NCBI RefSeq assembly: GCF_003386795.1
Contig: NZ_QTUC01000001.1
Coordinates: 1,736,001-1,800,000, forward strand
From: Thermasporomyces composti
Lineage (GTDB): Bacteria > Actinomycetota > Actinomycetes > Propionibacteriales > Actinopolymorphaceae
DNA: 64,000 nucleotides
Reading direction: 5' to 3'
Shown: piece after piece, positions 46,909 to 56,279 of the stretch
Layout of the letters: each line of letters begins with the position of its first letter
How positions within the stretch are numbered: the stretch's first letter is position 1
Made by a program: the position numbers and the translations under genes
Notes under the pieces: generated by a model
Seen by the model: only the letters and a program-made list of their open reading frames with translations
Database searches by the model: none
What the model was told of the DNA's origin: nothing

Positions 46909-47853
46909 CTACGTCGCGCGCAGGAGATGGTCGAGGACGACGAGCTGGGTGATGGCCAGCGACTCACTCCGGCGGCCATTGCCCACGTCGCCCAACGTCG
47001 CCACCGGGTCGCCGTCGCCCAGCCCGAGCCGAGACCAGATCGCCTTCTGGACCATACGACTCTCCTCGCGCGGGGCGTAGCCGTGGACGTGGAGCGCGTC
47101 GACAGGGATGCCGTCCTCGTCGCGGATCAACCGGAGCTGGACGGTCCGCTGCCCGATCTCGGCGAGCAGCCCGCGCAGGCCCGTGTGACGCACGGTGGGC
47201 CGAAGCATGAGCTCCACCGAGAGCGGCGAGTTCGACGTGTCGTCGTGGCCCTCCGCCGGCGCGAACCGGACCACGATGTCGGCGTGCGCGCGTTGCGGCC
47301 GGATGAACTGCGCCGACTCCGGCTCCCGGCGTTCCAGCTCGGCGAGCACCTGGTCGACGGTGTAGCCCCGTTTGCGGACGTCCCGGCTCACCTTCCACTC
47401 CCGACGGATGCGCTCGGGAGGGTCGAGGTAGACGGCGATGTCGAAGCAGGCTCGGGTCAGCTTCGAGTACAGCGGCAACAGTCCTTCGACGATGACGAAC
47501 TCCCGTGGCTCGACCAGCTCCGGTCGGGTGAGCTGACCGGTGTCGTGGTCGTACACCGGCTTGAGGATCGGCTGTCCCGTCGCGAGGAGCTGCAGGTGCT
47601 GCTCCATGATCTCGACGTAGTTGCACCGCGGGTGCAACGCCGTGAACGGCAGCCCCTTGCGCTCTTGCCGGTCGTACCGGTGGTAGTCGTCGACACAGAT
47701 CGTCGTCACACGTGACGCGCCCAGGGCCGCGGCGATCCCCTTCGTCAAGGTGGTCTTGCCCGCCGCGCTGTCGCCGGCGATCGCGACCATGACGGGACGC
47801 CGGGCCGACGAGTGATCGCGGGTCCGTTCCATCCGGATCACCTTGTGCGGCAT
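46909..47853 (-). CDS. prk: Phosphoribulokinase
   Basis: This kinase makes ribulose 1,5-bisphosphate from ribulose 5-phosphate and ATP, the substrate of RuBisCO. The 314-residue protein has Walker A AGDSAAGKTTL, the catalytic region CVDDYHRYDRQERKG, HPRCNYVEIM and the Walker B-like FVIVEGLLPLYS, consistent with the PRK/uridine kinase fold and PRK length. ATG 47853 follows GAGGGGGGC. It converges on cbbX rather than being in its operon. Its presence shows that RuBisCO here serves the Calvin cycle and not a salvage pathway. Confidence 0.92.
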   Translation of the reverse strand: MPHKVIRMERTRDHSSARRPVMVAIAGDSAAGKTTLTKGIAAALGASRVTTICVDDYHRYDRQERKGLPFTALHPRCNYVEIMEQHLQLLATGQPILKPVYDHDTGQLTRPELVEPREFVIVEGLLPLYSKLTRACFDIAVYLDPPERIRREWKVSRDVRKRGYTVDQVLAELERREPESAQFIRPQRAHADIVVRFAPAEGHDDTSNSPLSVELMLRPTVRHTGLRGLLAEIGQRTVQLRLIRDEDGIPVDALHVHGYAPREESRMVQKAIWSRLGLGDGDPVATLGDVGNGRRSESLAITQLVVLDHLLRAT

Positions 47854-48072
47854 GGTCGCCCCCCTCGGTGGACACGTCACTGCCCTCGACACTGCCCTCG
47901 ACGATCCCCTCGTCCCGACCGTAGGCGCTCGTCGGCGATCTCGGATCCCCCGGGCGGGGGTCACCGCGGGGGAGGACGAATCCGCCACGAACCCATGCAA
48001 ACGACCGCCACGGCGCGGCTCGCTGTCCGACAACCGCCCACTCCGTCCGGCCGACGCTCCTACCCTCGACCC

Positions 48073-48735
48073 ATGGGGACGCAGCCGCTGCGCCTGGTCA
48101 TGGTCGACGACCACGAAATGGTGCTGGAAGGGCTGAAAGCTCTCCTTGCGCGCTTTCCGGGCCGGGTTCGCGTGGTCGGGCAGGCGGTGAGCGCCGACGA
48201 GGCGGAGCCGCTCGTCGCCGCCCTCGACCCTGACGTCGTGGTGTCCGACGTTCGTCTACGCGGATCCGCCAGCGGGCTCGACCTGTGCCGGCGACTCGTC
48301 GAAGCCAACCCGGACCGACGCGTCGTCCTGCTCAGCGCCTACGACGACGAGCAGTACCTCTTCCAAGCGCTACGCGCCGGTGCCGCCGGCTACCTGCTGA
48401 AGTCCATCGACCGGGAGGAGCTGGTGCGCCAGCTGGAACGCGCGGCCAAGGGCGAGACCGTGGTCGACCCGACCATGGCCGGACGGGCGGCGGCCTCCGC
48501 GGCCCGGCTCCAGGCCGGCGAGTTCTGGCCCGGCGCCCACTTGAGCCTCACCCAGCGGGAGAGCGAGGTGCTCGGCTTCCTCGTCGCCGGCCTGTCGAAC
48601 CGCGCCATCGCGAGCAAGCTCGTCCTCGCCGAGGAGACGGTGAAGAGCCATGTCCGGGCGATCTTCCGCAAGCTCGAGGTCAACGACCGCGCCGGCGCGG
48701 TCGCGGTGGCGCTGCGGGAAGGGCTCTACCAGTGA
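48073..48735 (+). CDS. NarL/LuxR-family response regulator
   Basis: This 220-residue regulator has a receiver domain (Asp12, Asp13, phosphoacceptor Asp59 in VVVSDVRLRG, conserved Lys in YLLKS) and a C-terminal LuxR helix-turn-helix (LTQRESEVLGFLVAGLSNRA). It is coupled to the downstream histidine kinase through a 4-nt GTGA overlap. A TACCCT -10 hexamer at 48061 ends six bases before the ATG, so it may be leaderless. It is divergent from prk across 219 nt; control of the cbb genes is possible but unproven. Confidence 0.9.
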   Translation: MGTQPLRLVMVDDHEMVLEGLKALLARFPGRVRVVGQAVSADEAEPLVAALDPDVVVSDVRLRGSASGLDLCRRLVEANPDRRVVLLSAYDDEQYLFQALRAGAAGYLLKSIDREELVRQLERAAKGETVVDPTMAGRAAASAARLQAGEFWPGAHLSLTQRESEVLGFLVAGLSNRAIASKLVLAEETVKSHVRAIFRKLEVNDRAGAVAVALREGLYQ

Positions 48736-49910
48736 CCGCCCGTGCCCTCGGGCTGGCCGACGCGGCCGCCGAGAACGCCCTTCTCGTCGGCATCATCGAG
48801 GCGATCTCGGCCGGCCCCGAGCTCGAGGTCCTCGCGGCGAAAGTGGCGCCTCTCATCGTGGCGGCCACCGACACCGACGCCTGCTGCGTCCACGTGCTCG
48901 ACGACACCGAGCGGTCTCTCACGCTCGTGGGCGCTACCCCGCCCCTGGACCGTCAGGTCGGCGAGGTCCATCTCCACCTCGGCGAAGGCGTGACCGGCAA
49001 GGCGGCCAGTCGCCAGGAGCCGGTCGTCGCGACCGCCGAGGCCGGCCACGGTCACTCCACCATGCCGCTCGGCGAGGAGCACAGCTGCCTGGCGGTTCCC
49101 ATGACCACAGCGCCCGGCGGCCTGGTCGGCGTCCTGACCGTCTACACCCGCACGCGTCGGGTGTTCACCGACGACGACATCCGGCTCTTGACGACCATCG
49201 GCCGCCTGCTCGCGGGCGCGGTCCACCAGGCCCGCCTCCACCGTCGACTCCTGGCGCGTGAGCGCGCCTACGAACGGTTCACCGAGCAAGCCATCGCCGC
49301 CCAGGAGGTGGAACGCCGCCGGCTCGCCGCCGACATTCACGACGGCATCACGCAGCGACTGTGCAGCCTGCGCTTCCACCTGGACGCGGCCAGCGACGCC
49401 CTCACCGAGGACCCACCGTTCGCCTCGCGGCAGCTGGCGCTGGCCCGGGAGCTCGCCGACCTGACCCTCGACGAGGCGCGGGCCGCGATCACGAACCTAC
49501 GGCCACCGGTTCTGGACGACCTCGGGCTCGCCGACAGCCTCGCCAGCCTGGCCCGGTCGATCCCGGGCGTCACGGTCCTCGTCGACGTCGAGGAATGCCT
49601 GCTTCCCGAGCACGTCGAGATCGCGCTCTACCGCATCGCCCAGGAGGCGTTGCAGAACGTCGTCAAGCACGCCGACGCCACACGGGTGCGCGTTCACCTG
49701 CGCCGCGACCCGTCCGAGGTGCTGCTGGAAGTCAGCGACGACGGGCGCGGCATCGACGACGGGGTACCAGCCACCGTCGAGGACCGGTCCCCCGGCGGCT
49801 ACGGCATGACGAGCATGACCGAACGAGCCGAGCTCATCGGAGGTCGACTCGACGTCCGCTCCCGGCCCGGGATCGGTACCACCGTGACCGCCCGCATCCC
49901 GGTGTCCTGA
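48732..49910 (+). CDS. GAF-domain sensor histidine kinase (HisKA_3)
   Basis: This cytoplasmic kinase of 392 residues has an N-terminal GAF domain (about residues 15-165) and HisKA_3 dimerisation with phospho-His203 in AADIHDGITQRL. A HATPase_c domain with QEALQNVVKHADA, DDGRGIDDG and GGYGMTSMTERAELIGG completes it. No membrane helices, so it senses an intracellular signal; the GAF domain may bind a small ligand or a heme. It overlaps the response regulator gene by 4 nt. Confidence 0.92.
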   Translation: MTARALGLADAAAENALLVGIIEAISAGPELEVLAAKVAPLIVAATDTDACCVHVLDDTERSLTLVGATPPLDRQVGEVHLHLGEGVTGKAASRQEPVVATAEAGHGHSTMPLGEEHSCLAVPMTTAPGGLVGVLTVYTRTRRVFTDDDIRLLTTIGRLLAGAVHQARLHRRLLARERAYERFTEQAIAAQEVERRRLAADIHDGITQRLCSLRFHLDAASDALTEDPPFASRQLALARELADLTLDEARAAITNLRPPVLDDLGLADSLASLARSIPGVTVLVDVEECLLPEHVEIALYRIAQEALQNVVKHADATRVRVHLRRDPSEVLLEVSDDGRGIDDGVPATVEDRSPGGYGMTSMTERAELIGGRLDVRSRPGIGTTVTARIPVS

Positions 49911-49966
49911 GCGGCACCGAGGCACTGGCACCGGCGTTGCCCGAGGCCCGCTGACGCCTCGAGGTC

Positions 49967-50347
49967 TCAGTCGGCCTCGGTGAGGTAGAGGAAGTGGGAC
50001 GCGTCGATGAGCCGCAAGACCTGCCGGACCACGAGCGGCATGGGCCGTCGGCTCTCGTCGTGGACGACCCGGGGATCGCGCAGGCGGACCGTCCGACCCC
50101 GGGTGGTGAGCTCACACTCTCCCGCCGCCAGGACGTTCTTCACCCAGTCGGCGTCGGGTCCGTAGGTCAAGGCCACCACGTAGCCGTCCGGCGTCCGGAA
50201 CACGTTGAGCGGCGTCCGGTAGCGATGTCCGGAACGCCGGCCGACGTGGGTGAGGACGCCGAAGCCCGGGAGCCAGGGCGCGACGTGGCCGAGGACACGG
50301 TTGGTCGCCCGCCGATTGAAGCGCGCCACACGCCTGCTGAGCACCAT
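49967..50347 (-). CDS. Deazaflavin-dependent nitroreductase-family protein
   Basis: This 126-residue F420-binding split-barrel protein of the DDN family shows FNRRATNRVLGHVAPWLPGFG, THVGRRSGHRYRTPLNVF and DADWVKNVLAAGECEL. ATG 50347 is preferred because GAGGTGG lies eight bases upstream; a GTG 24 nt earlier in frame has no site. F420 use is typical of Actinomycetota. The substrate is unknown. Confidence 0.85.
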   Translation of the reverse strand: MVLSRRVARFNRRATNRVLGHVAPWLPGFGVLTHVGRRSGHRYRTPLNVFRTPDGYVVALTYGPDADWVKNVLAAGECELTTRGRTVRLRDPRVVHDESRRPMPLVVRQVLRLIDASHFLYLTEAD

Positions 50348-50404
50348 GAGAGCAGCCACCTCGGTCGTCACGCTGGAACCGGCCGTGGGCGAGCTGACCG
50401 CGTG

Positions 50405-50767
50405 TCAGCCCTGCTCCCGCAGCAGCTCCACGAGCACGGCCGCCTGGCTGCGCTCGAGATCCCTGCTCGCGGTCAGCAAGGTCAGGGTGTCCTGTTCGGC
50501 GAGCTCGCGCAAGCGTGCGAGCCCCGCCCGACCGGTCGCCGTGCCGAGCTCGGCGGTGTACCGGCGCTTGAACTCGTCGAACCTCTCCGGCTTGTGGCCG
50601 TACCACATGCGCAGTTCATGCGAGGGCGCGACGTCCTTCTCCCAGGAGTGCAGATTGGCGTCCTCCTTGGTGAGGCCCCGCGGCCAGATGCGGTCGACCA
50701 GCACGCGGAAGCCATCGTCGTCGGAGACGGGATCGTAGACCCGGCGACACCGCACCTCGCGCACCAT
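50405..50767 (-). CDS. DUF488 family protein
   Basis: This 120-residue protein matches DUF488 throughout: VYDPVSDDDGFRVLVDRIWPRGLTKEDA, WEKDVAPSHELRMWYGH and LLTASRDLERSQAAVL. The function of the family is not established. It is 57 nt upstream of the DDN-family gene on the same strand and might be co-transcribed. Confidence 0.88.
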   Translation of the reverse strand: MVREVRCRRVYDPVSDDDGFRVLVDRIWPRGLTKEDANLHSWEKDVAPSHELRMWYGHKPERFDEFKRRYTAELGTATGRAGLARLRELAEQDTLTLLTASRDLERSQAAVLVELLREQG

Positions 50768-50881
50768 GGACCGCCCCCTCGCGTCGACGTGTCATCGTCG
50801 TCCAGATTCCCCGGTCGGGCACTCCGGACACCCCGCGAGGTGTGTGGACGGCTGGAGCGAGAGAGATGGCGTGAAGATCGA

Positions 50882-51070
50882 CTACTCGTCGTCGGTCTCG
50901 TCCCAGCGCTCGACGATGTAGCGGATGGCTCCGCAGCTGCGGCAATGGGTCTCGTCGGCCTCGGGATCGGCCCAGGAGTGCGCGGTCTGACAGGCGACCG
51001 GAACGTAGCGAGGCGCCTGAACGACCTCACGCCGAACAGCGGACGTGACAGGTTGCCGATCTTCAGGCAT
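50882..51070 (-). CDS. Small zinc-ribbon-like protein
   Basis: This 62-residue protein has one CxxC (CRSCGAIRYIVE) and an additional Cys and His (VACQTAHSW), a possible small metal site. No family is recognised. A TATGCT -10 hexamer ends six bases before the ATG, suggesting a leaderless message. It is divergent from the MFS gene at 51158, which has a similar arrangement. Confidence 0.5.
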   Translation of the reverse strand: MPEDRQPVTSAVRREVVQAPRYVPVACQTAHSWADPEADETHCRSCGAIRYIVERWDETDDE

Positions 51071-51157
51071 GCCCGGAGCATAGCGCCGACACGTGAGGGC
51101 GGAAAGGGTTTCGTCACCCCCTGCGGAGATCGCCAGCGCGGCGCCTAAGCTCGCGGG

Positions 51158-52342
51158 GTGCGTCGACTGCTTGTCGTGGTCAGCGTCGTGGTCTTCGTCG
51201 ACGCGATGCTCTACGGCGTCCTCGCGCCGCTCGTACACGGCTACGCCCACGACTTCGCGTTGTCCAAGACCGGCGCCGGCCTGCTCGTCGCGGCGTTCGG
51301 CACTGGCGCGTTCGCCGGTGGCATCCCCGGTGGGCTCGCGGCCCAGCGGTGGGGGCCGAAACGCACCGTGCTGCTCGGGCTCGGTTTGATGGCGTTCGCC
51401 AGTTTGGCGTTCGCGATCGCCGGCGACCCGTGGACGCTTGGCGTCTCGCGGTTCGCACAAGGCATGTCGAGCAGCACCACGTGGGCCGGCGCCCTCGCCT
51501 GGCTCACCGTGCTGACCTCACGCGATCGCCGCGGGCAGGTGCTGGGCACGGTGTTCGGGACGGCCGTCTTCGGGGCGATCCTGGGCCCCATGGTCGGGGC
51601 GGCGGCCGACCTGATCGGTATTCGCCCGTCCTTCCTCGTGATGACCGGGCTCGCGCTCGTCCTGCTCGTGAGCGCCGCCGCGATGCCGGCTGCGCCGGTC
51701 GAGCGCCAACGGCCGGGCGCGCTCGCCCAGGCCGCGCGTGACTACGCGTTCCTCGCCGGCCTGTGGTTCAACACGCTGCCCGCGCTGTTGTTCGGGACCG
51801 CCACCTTGCTGGTGCCGCTCGCGCTCGGTGACGCGGGCTTCACGCCGTTCGGGATCGGCGCGGTCTTCCTGTGTGCGGGGATGCTGGAGTCGGCGCTCAA
51901 CCCGATCGTGGGCCGGCTCAGCGACCGGTATGGACGCTTCCGCCCCGCGCGGGTGGCGCTCGCCGCCTCGGCGGTCGTGGCCACCGCCTTGGCGTTCACG
52001 TCCGAGCCGTTCGTGCTCGCCGCTCTCATGTGCGCGGCGTCGCTCACGTTCGGCGGCTTCTACACCCCCGGGATGGCGCTGGTCTCGGACCGGGCCGAGC
52101 ACGTCGGGCTGGCTCAAGGACTGGCCTTCGGGGTCATGAACTCGGCGTGGGCACTCGGTAACCTCGCCGGCCCCGCGCTCGGCGGCACCGCCGCCGAACG
52201 GTGGGGCGACGCCACGCCCTACCTGGCGGGCGCCGTCCTCTGCCTCCTCACGTTGGTGGCCGCGCAGCGACTGCGAGGGACGCGACCCACGCCGCGGACC
52301 CCGGTCAGCGTGGCGACCCCGCCGGGCCGCCAGGCTCCTTGA
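51158..52342 (+). CDS. MFS transporter
   Basis: This 394-residue drug-efflux-like MFS protein has twelve predicted helices. Signatures include GGIPGGLAAQRWGPKRTVLLG (motif A region) and LGPMVGAAAD (motif C-like), which point to export. It starts at GTG with TAAGCT (-10) ending six bases before it, so probably leaderless. Its 3' end overlaps the convergent SRPBCC gene by 38 nt. The substrate is unknown. Confidence 0.85.
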   Translation: MRRLLVVVSVVVFVDAMLYGVLAPLVHGYAHDFALSKTGAGLLVAAFGTGAFAGGIPGGLAAQRWGPKRTVLLGLGLMAFASLAFAIAGDPWTLGVSRFAQGMSSSTTWAGALAWLTVLTSRDRRGQVLGTVFGTAVFGAILGPMVGAAADLIGIRPSFLVMTGLALVLLVSAAAMPAAPVERQRPGALAQAARDYAFLAGLWFNTLPALLFGTATLLVPLALGDAGFTPFGIGAVFLCAGMLESALNPIVGRLSDRYGRFRPARVALAASAVVATALAFTSEPFVLAALMCAASLTFGGFYTPGMALVSDRAEHVGLAQGLAFGVMNSAWALGNLAGPALGGTAAERWGDATPYLAGAVLCLLTLVAAQRLRGTRPTPRTPVSVATPPGRQAP

Positions 52343-53663
52343 GGATCGGGAAGAGGTACCGGTCGGTGATGTGGTTCAGCACTCGCCGCGCCTGACGGAA
52401 GCGGTCAGCGACGTCCGCCACGACATCGAGGTGCACGGTGCGGAACGGCGCCAACTCGTACGCGCGCCGATACCAGCGAGCGCCGAGGTGCTCGAAGAGC
52501 TCCACGGCGGGCATGGTGACCATCCGCTCCCGTTCCTCCCCGGGACCCACACCGGACAACCGCAGCAACCGGCTCGCGTCGATCGGACCGAGGGCGTGCT
52601 GCTGGACGTACTCGGGGAAGACCCCGGAGAGGAAGAGGGCGACGTCACCCAGTCGGCGGTAGATTCCGGGGCGCTCGGCGTCGCTCACCGCCTCCAGCAG
52701 ACCCGCCAGCCGTACCGGATCCAGCTCGCTGAACCGTCGCCACCGCCAGCCTCGTCCGGTGCGGACCCGGTAGCGGCCGCTGGCCACCCGGGTGAACGAC
52801 GCGAGCAGCTCCGCCAGCAGGAACCTGCGCGCCGGCGAGCTGAGGAAGTCGACCAGCTGCGGGGCGTCGAACACCGGCACCGTCTGGCGCGGCGCGGTGC
52901 GCTCCAGGACGTAGTTCATCGACGAGAGCTCGTCGGCCGACCGGTGCACGACGAGCGCGAAGACGAGGAACGGCGACACGTCGAGGAGCTGCCCCGACGC
53001 GGTGACCCGCGTGCCGAAGACCGCCTCGAAGACGGCCGGGTCGGAGAGAAGTCGCGGAATCGCGGTCGGATCACGGCGCAGGTCGTCGACTGCCACCCGG
53101 CCACCCGACGTTCTGGCGAGCAGCTCGAGGTCCGTGGTGGTCAGGTGGTCCGCGTAGGAGACGCCAAGACCGTCCACAAAAACCACAGTACGACGGCACC
53201 GGCGCAGCGGAACCCGGTTCTCAGCTCCCGGCCCCTCCTGTGCCGAACCGCTCAACCGCCGCAGCGCCAGGGTGAAGAACGGCGTGGCGGCCCGGGCGGC
53301 CACGCGTCCCACCACCGCCGGAAGCCGTCCGAGGGCGGTGAGCTCCTCCTGCCAGGTGAGCCGGCAGCGGTCGGGCCCCAGCGGCTCGATCGTGAACGTC
53401 CCGGTCCCTCGCAACACCGCCCCGTCGTGCCGGATCACGCAGCGGGTGGGCGGCTCCCAGACGACCACCTCCATGGGGTCGACCACCCGAAACGGTCCGA
53501 GGCCGGTGACCGCCTCCAGACGCGTTCCTCGCCCGTGCCGAGGACCGGGCAGGACCCGCACCGTCGTCCCGGGCATCCACTGCCCCTGGGCCTCCCAGTC
53601 GACGAGACGCGCCCAGACCTCGCTCGCCTTCGCCCGGATCGTCCGGCTCGTTCGGATTCGCAC
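52305..53663 (-). CDS. SRPBCC domain fused to a domain of unknown function
   Basis: The N-terminal 140 residues are a polyketide-cyclase/START-like SRPBCC domain (VRIRTSRTIRAKASEVWARL, DWEAQGQWMPGTTVRVL, VWEPPTRCVIRHDG, CRLTWQEEL). The remaining 300 residues (from VVFVDGLGVSYADHLTTTDLE) match nothing I recognise; they are mostly helical and charged. The frame is uninterrupted, so it is one gene. GTG 53663 starts at the usual SRPBCC beginning; GTG 53687 is the longer option. The C-terminal end overlaps the MFS gene tail by 38 nt. Confidence 0.7.
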   Translation of the reverse strand: MRIRTSRTIRAKASEVWARLVDWEAQGQWMPGTTVRVLPGPRHGRGTRLEAVTGLGPFRVVDPMEVVVWEPPTRCVIRHDGAVLRGTGTFTIEPLGPDRCRLTWQEELTALGRLPAVVGRVAARAATPFFTLALRRLSGSAQEGPGAENRVPLRRCRRTVVFVDGLGVSYADHLTTTDLELLARTSGGRVAVDDLRRDPTAIPRLLSDPAVFEAVFGTRVTASGQLLDVSPFLVFALVVHRSADELSSMNYVLERTAPRQTVPVFDAPQLVDFLSSPARRFLLAELLASFTRVASGRYRVRTGRGWRWRRFSELDPVRLAGLLEAVSDAERPGIYRRLGDVALFLSGVFPEYVQQHALGPIDASRLLRLSGVGPGEERERMVTMPAVELFEHLGARWYRRAYELAPFRTVHLDVVADVADRFRQARRVLNHITDRYLFPILKEPGGPAGSPR

Positions 53664-53770
53664 GCCGGTACCGTACCTGTCGGACACAAAAGAAGGGCGT
53701 CTCCCATGGTGAGACGACCGGGTCGCCGCGTAGGGTGGGGCCGCTCAGGATCACGGGGGAGGTGCTCGCC

Positions 53771-55828
53771 ATGCGGCTCACGAGACCGACGACGCTAGCC
53801 TTGGCCGGCCTCGCTCTGACGGTGGGAGCGGTCGCCGCCCCGACGGCCTTGGCGGCGCCGTCTGCCGCCCCGACGGCCATGGGCGCGGCCGCCTCCGCCA
53901 CGGGAGCGGACGCACGCACCGCCGCGCCCCTGGACTCCTGCGACGCTCTCCTCGTGGACTCGGCGGGCGTCCTCTCCGCCGAGGAAGCTCGACGGGTCAC
54001 CGAGGCCGCGCGTTCGTTCCGCAGCGAGACGGCCTTCGAGGTCCGGATCCGCATCCTCACCCAGCAGGAGGCGCCGTCTCTCGAGTCGTGGATGGACGCA
54101 CAGGAGGCGGCCTGCCCGACCTGGCTGGCCGCCGACGGTGGGTTCCGCAGCAACCTCGTGGTCTTGGCGTTCACCACCGACTCTCCCACCGACACCGGTG
54201 AGACCGGGCTCTACTACGGCGCCCAGATGCCCTCGGACATGGACCAGGCCTGGCCGCGCATCCTGGCCGACGAGATCAATCCCGCGATCAGGGACGGCGA
54301 CTGGGACCGCGGCATCACGTCCGGCCTCACCGCGGTGGAGCGGGCCATCAACCCACCCTCGAGGTCGGGGCAGTTCGCCGTCGTGGTCGCCGCGCTGGTT
54401 GTGGTCCTCGTCGGCCTGGTCGGCGGGGGCGTCGCGGTCGGGCGGCGGCGCCGTCGACGCCAGCTCGCCGAGCGCTTCGCGGCCGCGACGGCGAAGCTGG
54501 ACGAGCTGACGCTGCCCCTGGACGACCAACTCCAGCTGCTGCGCCGCGACACGGAGCTGCTGCGCGAGGCCGTCGCCGACGAGGAGGAGACCCGGGGGGT
54601 CGCACCGGCGGAGCGCCTGCTCCGCGAGGGTGACCGGATCCTGCACCAACGCTCGGAGCTGTCCATCGGTCGCGACCGTGTGCTCGAGGACCGCGACCTC
54701 GCGGCGGTCGAGCGAGCGGTCTCCGCGTGGGAGGAGCTGGCCTCGTCGGCGGCGACGCTCATGGAGAAGCTGACCGCCGAGCAGCGTCGCCTCGCCGACC
54801 TCGTCGGCCGGCTGCAGACGGTGCGGGAACGCGCGCGGGACGTCCCGCGGCTCGCCGAGAAGGTCGCGGCGGCGGCGGACGCCGGGGAACGCGACGGCTT
54901 CGTCGTCACGACGGAGCGGTCGGTTCTCGACACCGTGGGCGAGCGGCTCGCCGAGATCGACCGCCTCGCCGCCGAGCGACGTCTGCTCAGCGCCGACGAG
55001 CGGCTCACGGCGCTGGTCGACGACCTCACGTCGGCGCACAAGCAGTTGACCCGGCTCCGGCGGCGTCGAGCGGCACTCACCACGCTGGTCGGGAAGCTCC
55101 AGGAGGCCACCGCGAAGGTGTCGGACCTGGCCGAGGAGGCCGCCGCCGCCTTGGCGGAGCTTCAGACAGGTTACGCGCCGAGCCTGTGGACCGACGCCGC
55201 GACATTCGTCAGCGCCGGCCGCGAGCGGTTGGCAAGTGCGCGGGAGCGGGCGAGCGCCGCGGAGTCCGCGCTCGCGGCCGGTGACCTCGGTACCGGGGAG
55301 CGCCACGCCGAGGCCTGGCGGATGGACGTCCGCCACGCACGCCGCGTGTTCACCCGCGTGATCAAGCGACTGGGCCGCGTGCGTCAGCTCCGCGACGCCG
55401 TGCCCCGCAAGCACGCCGACGTGGCCGCCCGCCTCGACCGCCTCCAGACGATCGTCTCCACCCCCGACGTCAACGGCAGCCTGCGCGCCAAGGCCGCGAC
55501 TCTGACCTCGGAGCTGAAGGCGCTCGACATCCATGCCGAGCAACCTGACTGGATCACGCTGAACCGGCAGCTCACGGCTCTCCGCTCACGGGTTGACGCG
55601 GCCGTGCGGGAGGCGACCCGAGCGCGCGCCGAGGCCGAGCGCCGCCACCGCGAGGCGTACCTGCGCACCCGGCCCAGGCGAACAACGGGCTTCTCCTTCT
55701 CAGGCGGCACCAGCCGTTTCTCAGGCGGCACCAGCCGTGGCGCCCGTCTCCGCTCGAGCACAGGCCGACACGGCGGCTCGGTCTCCCGGAGCTCGCGCGG
55801 CCGCCGTGGTGGCTCGGCCCGCCGGTGA
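53771..55828 (+). CDS. TPM-domain membrane protein with long coiled coil
   Basis: This 685-residue protein has an N-terminal signal peptide (TLALAGLALTVGAVAAPTALA), an extracytoplasmic TPM-type domain (about residues 45-195), and one membrane helix near residue 205. A long charged coiled-coil region (230-640) with repeated Leu/Glu/Arg heptads lies inside the cell. The C-terminal tail is Gly/Ser/Arg-rich with two copies of FSGGTSR encoded by a tandem 21-bp repeat. TPM proteins are linked to photosystem or membrane-protein turnover elsewhere; the role here is not known. GGAGG nine bases before ATG. Confidence 0.75.
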   Translation: MRLTRPTTLALAGLALTVGAVAAPTALAAPSAAPTAMGAAASATGADARTAAPLDSCDALLVDSAGVLSAEEARRVTEAARSFRSETAFEVRIRILTQQEAPSLESWMDAQEAACPTWLAADGGFRSNLVVLAFTTDSPTDTGETGLYYGAQMPSDMDQAWPRILADEINPAIRDGDWDRGITSGLTAVERAINPPSRSGQFAVVVAALVVVLVGLVGGGVAVGRRRRRRQLAERFAAATAKLDELTLPLDDQLQLLRRDTELLREAVADEEETRGVAPAERLLREGDRILHQRSELSIGRDRVLEDRDLAAVERAVSAWEELASSAATLMEKLTAEQRRLADLVGRLQTVRERARDVPRLAEKVAAAADAGERDGFVVTTERSVLDTVGERLAEIDRLAAERRLLSADERLTALVDDLTSAHKQLTRLRRRRAALTTLVGKLQEATAKVSDLAEEAAAALAELQTGYAPSLWTDAATFVSAGRERLASARERASAAESALAAGDLGTGERHAEAWRMDVRHARRVFTRVIKRLGRVRQLRDAVPRKHADVAARLDRLQTIVSTPDVNGSLRAKAATLTSELKALDIHAEQPDWITLNRQLTALRSRVDAAVREATRARAEAERRHREAYLRTRPRRTTGFSFSGGTSRFSGGTSRGARLRSSTGRHGGSVSRSSRGRRGGSARR

Positions 55829-55868
55829 CGTGGACGCGTGCGGCCGAACGTACACACGGGCGGCCTGA

Positions 55869-56279
55869 TCAGCCGCGACGGCGGCGGGCCGCGGTCCGGC
55901 GGCCGCTCTCGCGTTGCAGCGCCTCCACCAGCTGTCGCTTGGTCATCCGCGACCGGCCGGGTATGTGCAGCTGCTGGGCTCGCTGGTAGAGGTGCGCCTT
56001 GCTGGCGTTGGCGTCGACGCCTCCCGCCGTGGCGCGCGACCGGCGGGAGCTCGGCGTCCTGCGCTGCGCCTGCGGGTCGGATGGACCCGCCGACGCCTTG
56101 GGCTCCCAGTGGTCGCCGACCTTCTCGAACTCGTGCTTGAGCGCCGCGTAGGCGGTCCGATGGGCTCGTTGACCCTCGCCGTACGTCTTGACGGCCGAGT
56201 CGTGCGCTTTCGTCCAGATGTCCTGCGCTCGCTTCGAGGATCGCAGGAGGGTCGACGGCAGCTCCTGTCGAGCCGGCAT
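55869..56279 (-). CDS. ChaB-domain protein with Rho-N-like C-terminus
   Basis: This 136-residue basic protein has an N-terminal ChaB domain (RQELPSTLLRSSKRAQDIW, AYAALKHEFEKVGDHWEPK), a Ser/Arg/Pro linker, and a C-terminal SAP/Rho-N-like helix-loop-helix (SKAHLYQRAQQLHIPG RSRMTKRQLVEALQRES). Members are common in actinobacteria; functions are not established, though nucleic-acid binding is likely. ATG has AGGAGGCGG upstream. Confidence 0.85.
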   Translation of the reverse strand: MPARQELPSTLLRSSKRAQDIWTKAHDSAVKTYGEGQRAHRTAYAALKHEFEKVGDHWEPKASAGPSDPQAQRRTPSSRRSRATAGGVDANASKAHLYQRAQQLHIPGRSRMTKRQLVEALQRESGRRTAARRRRG

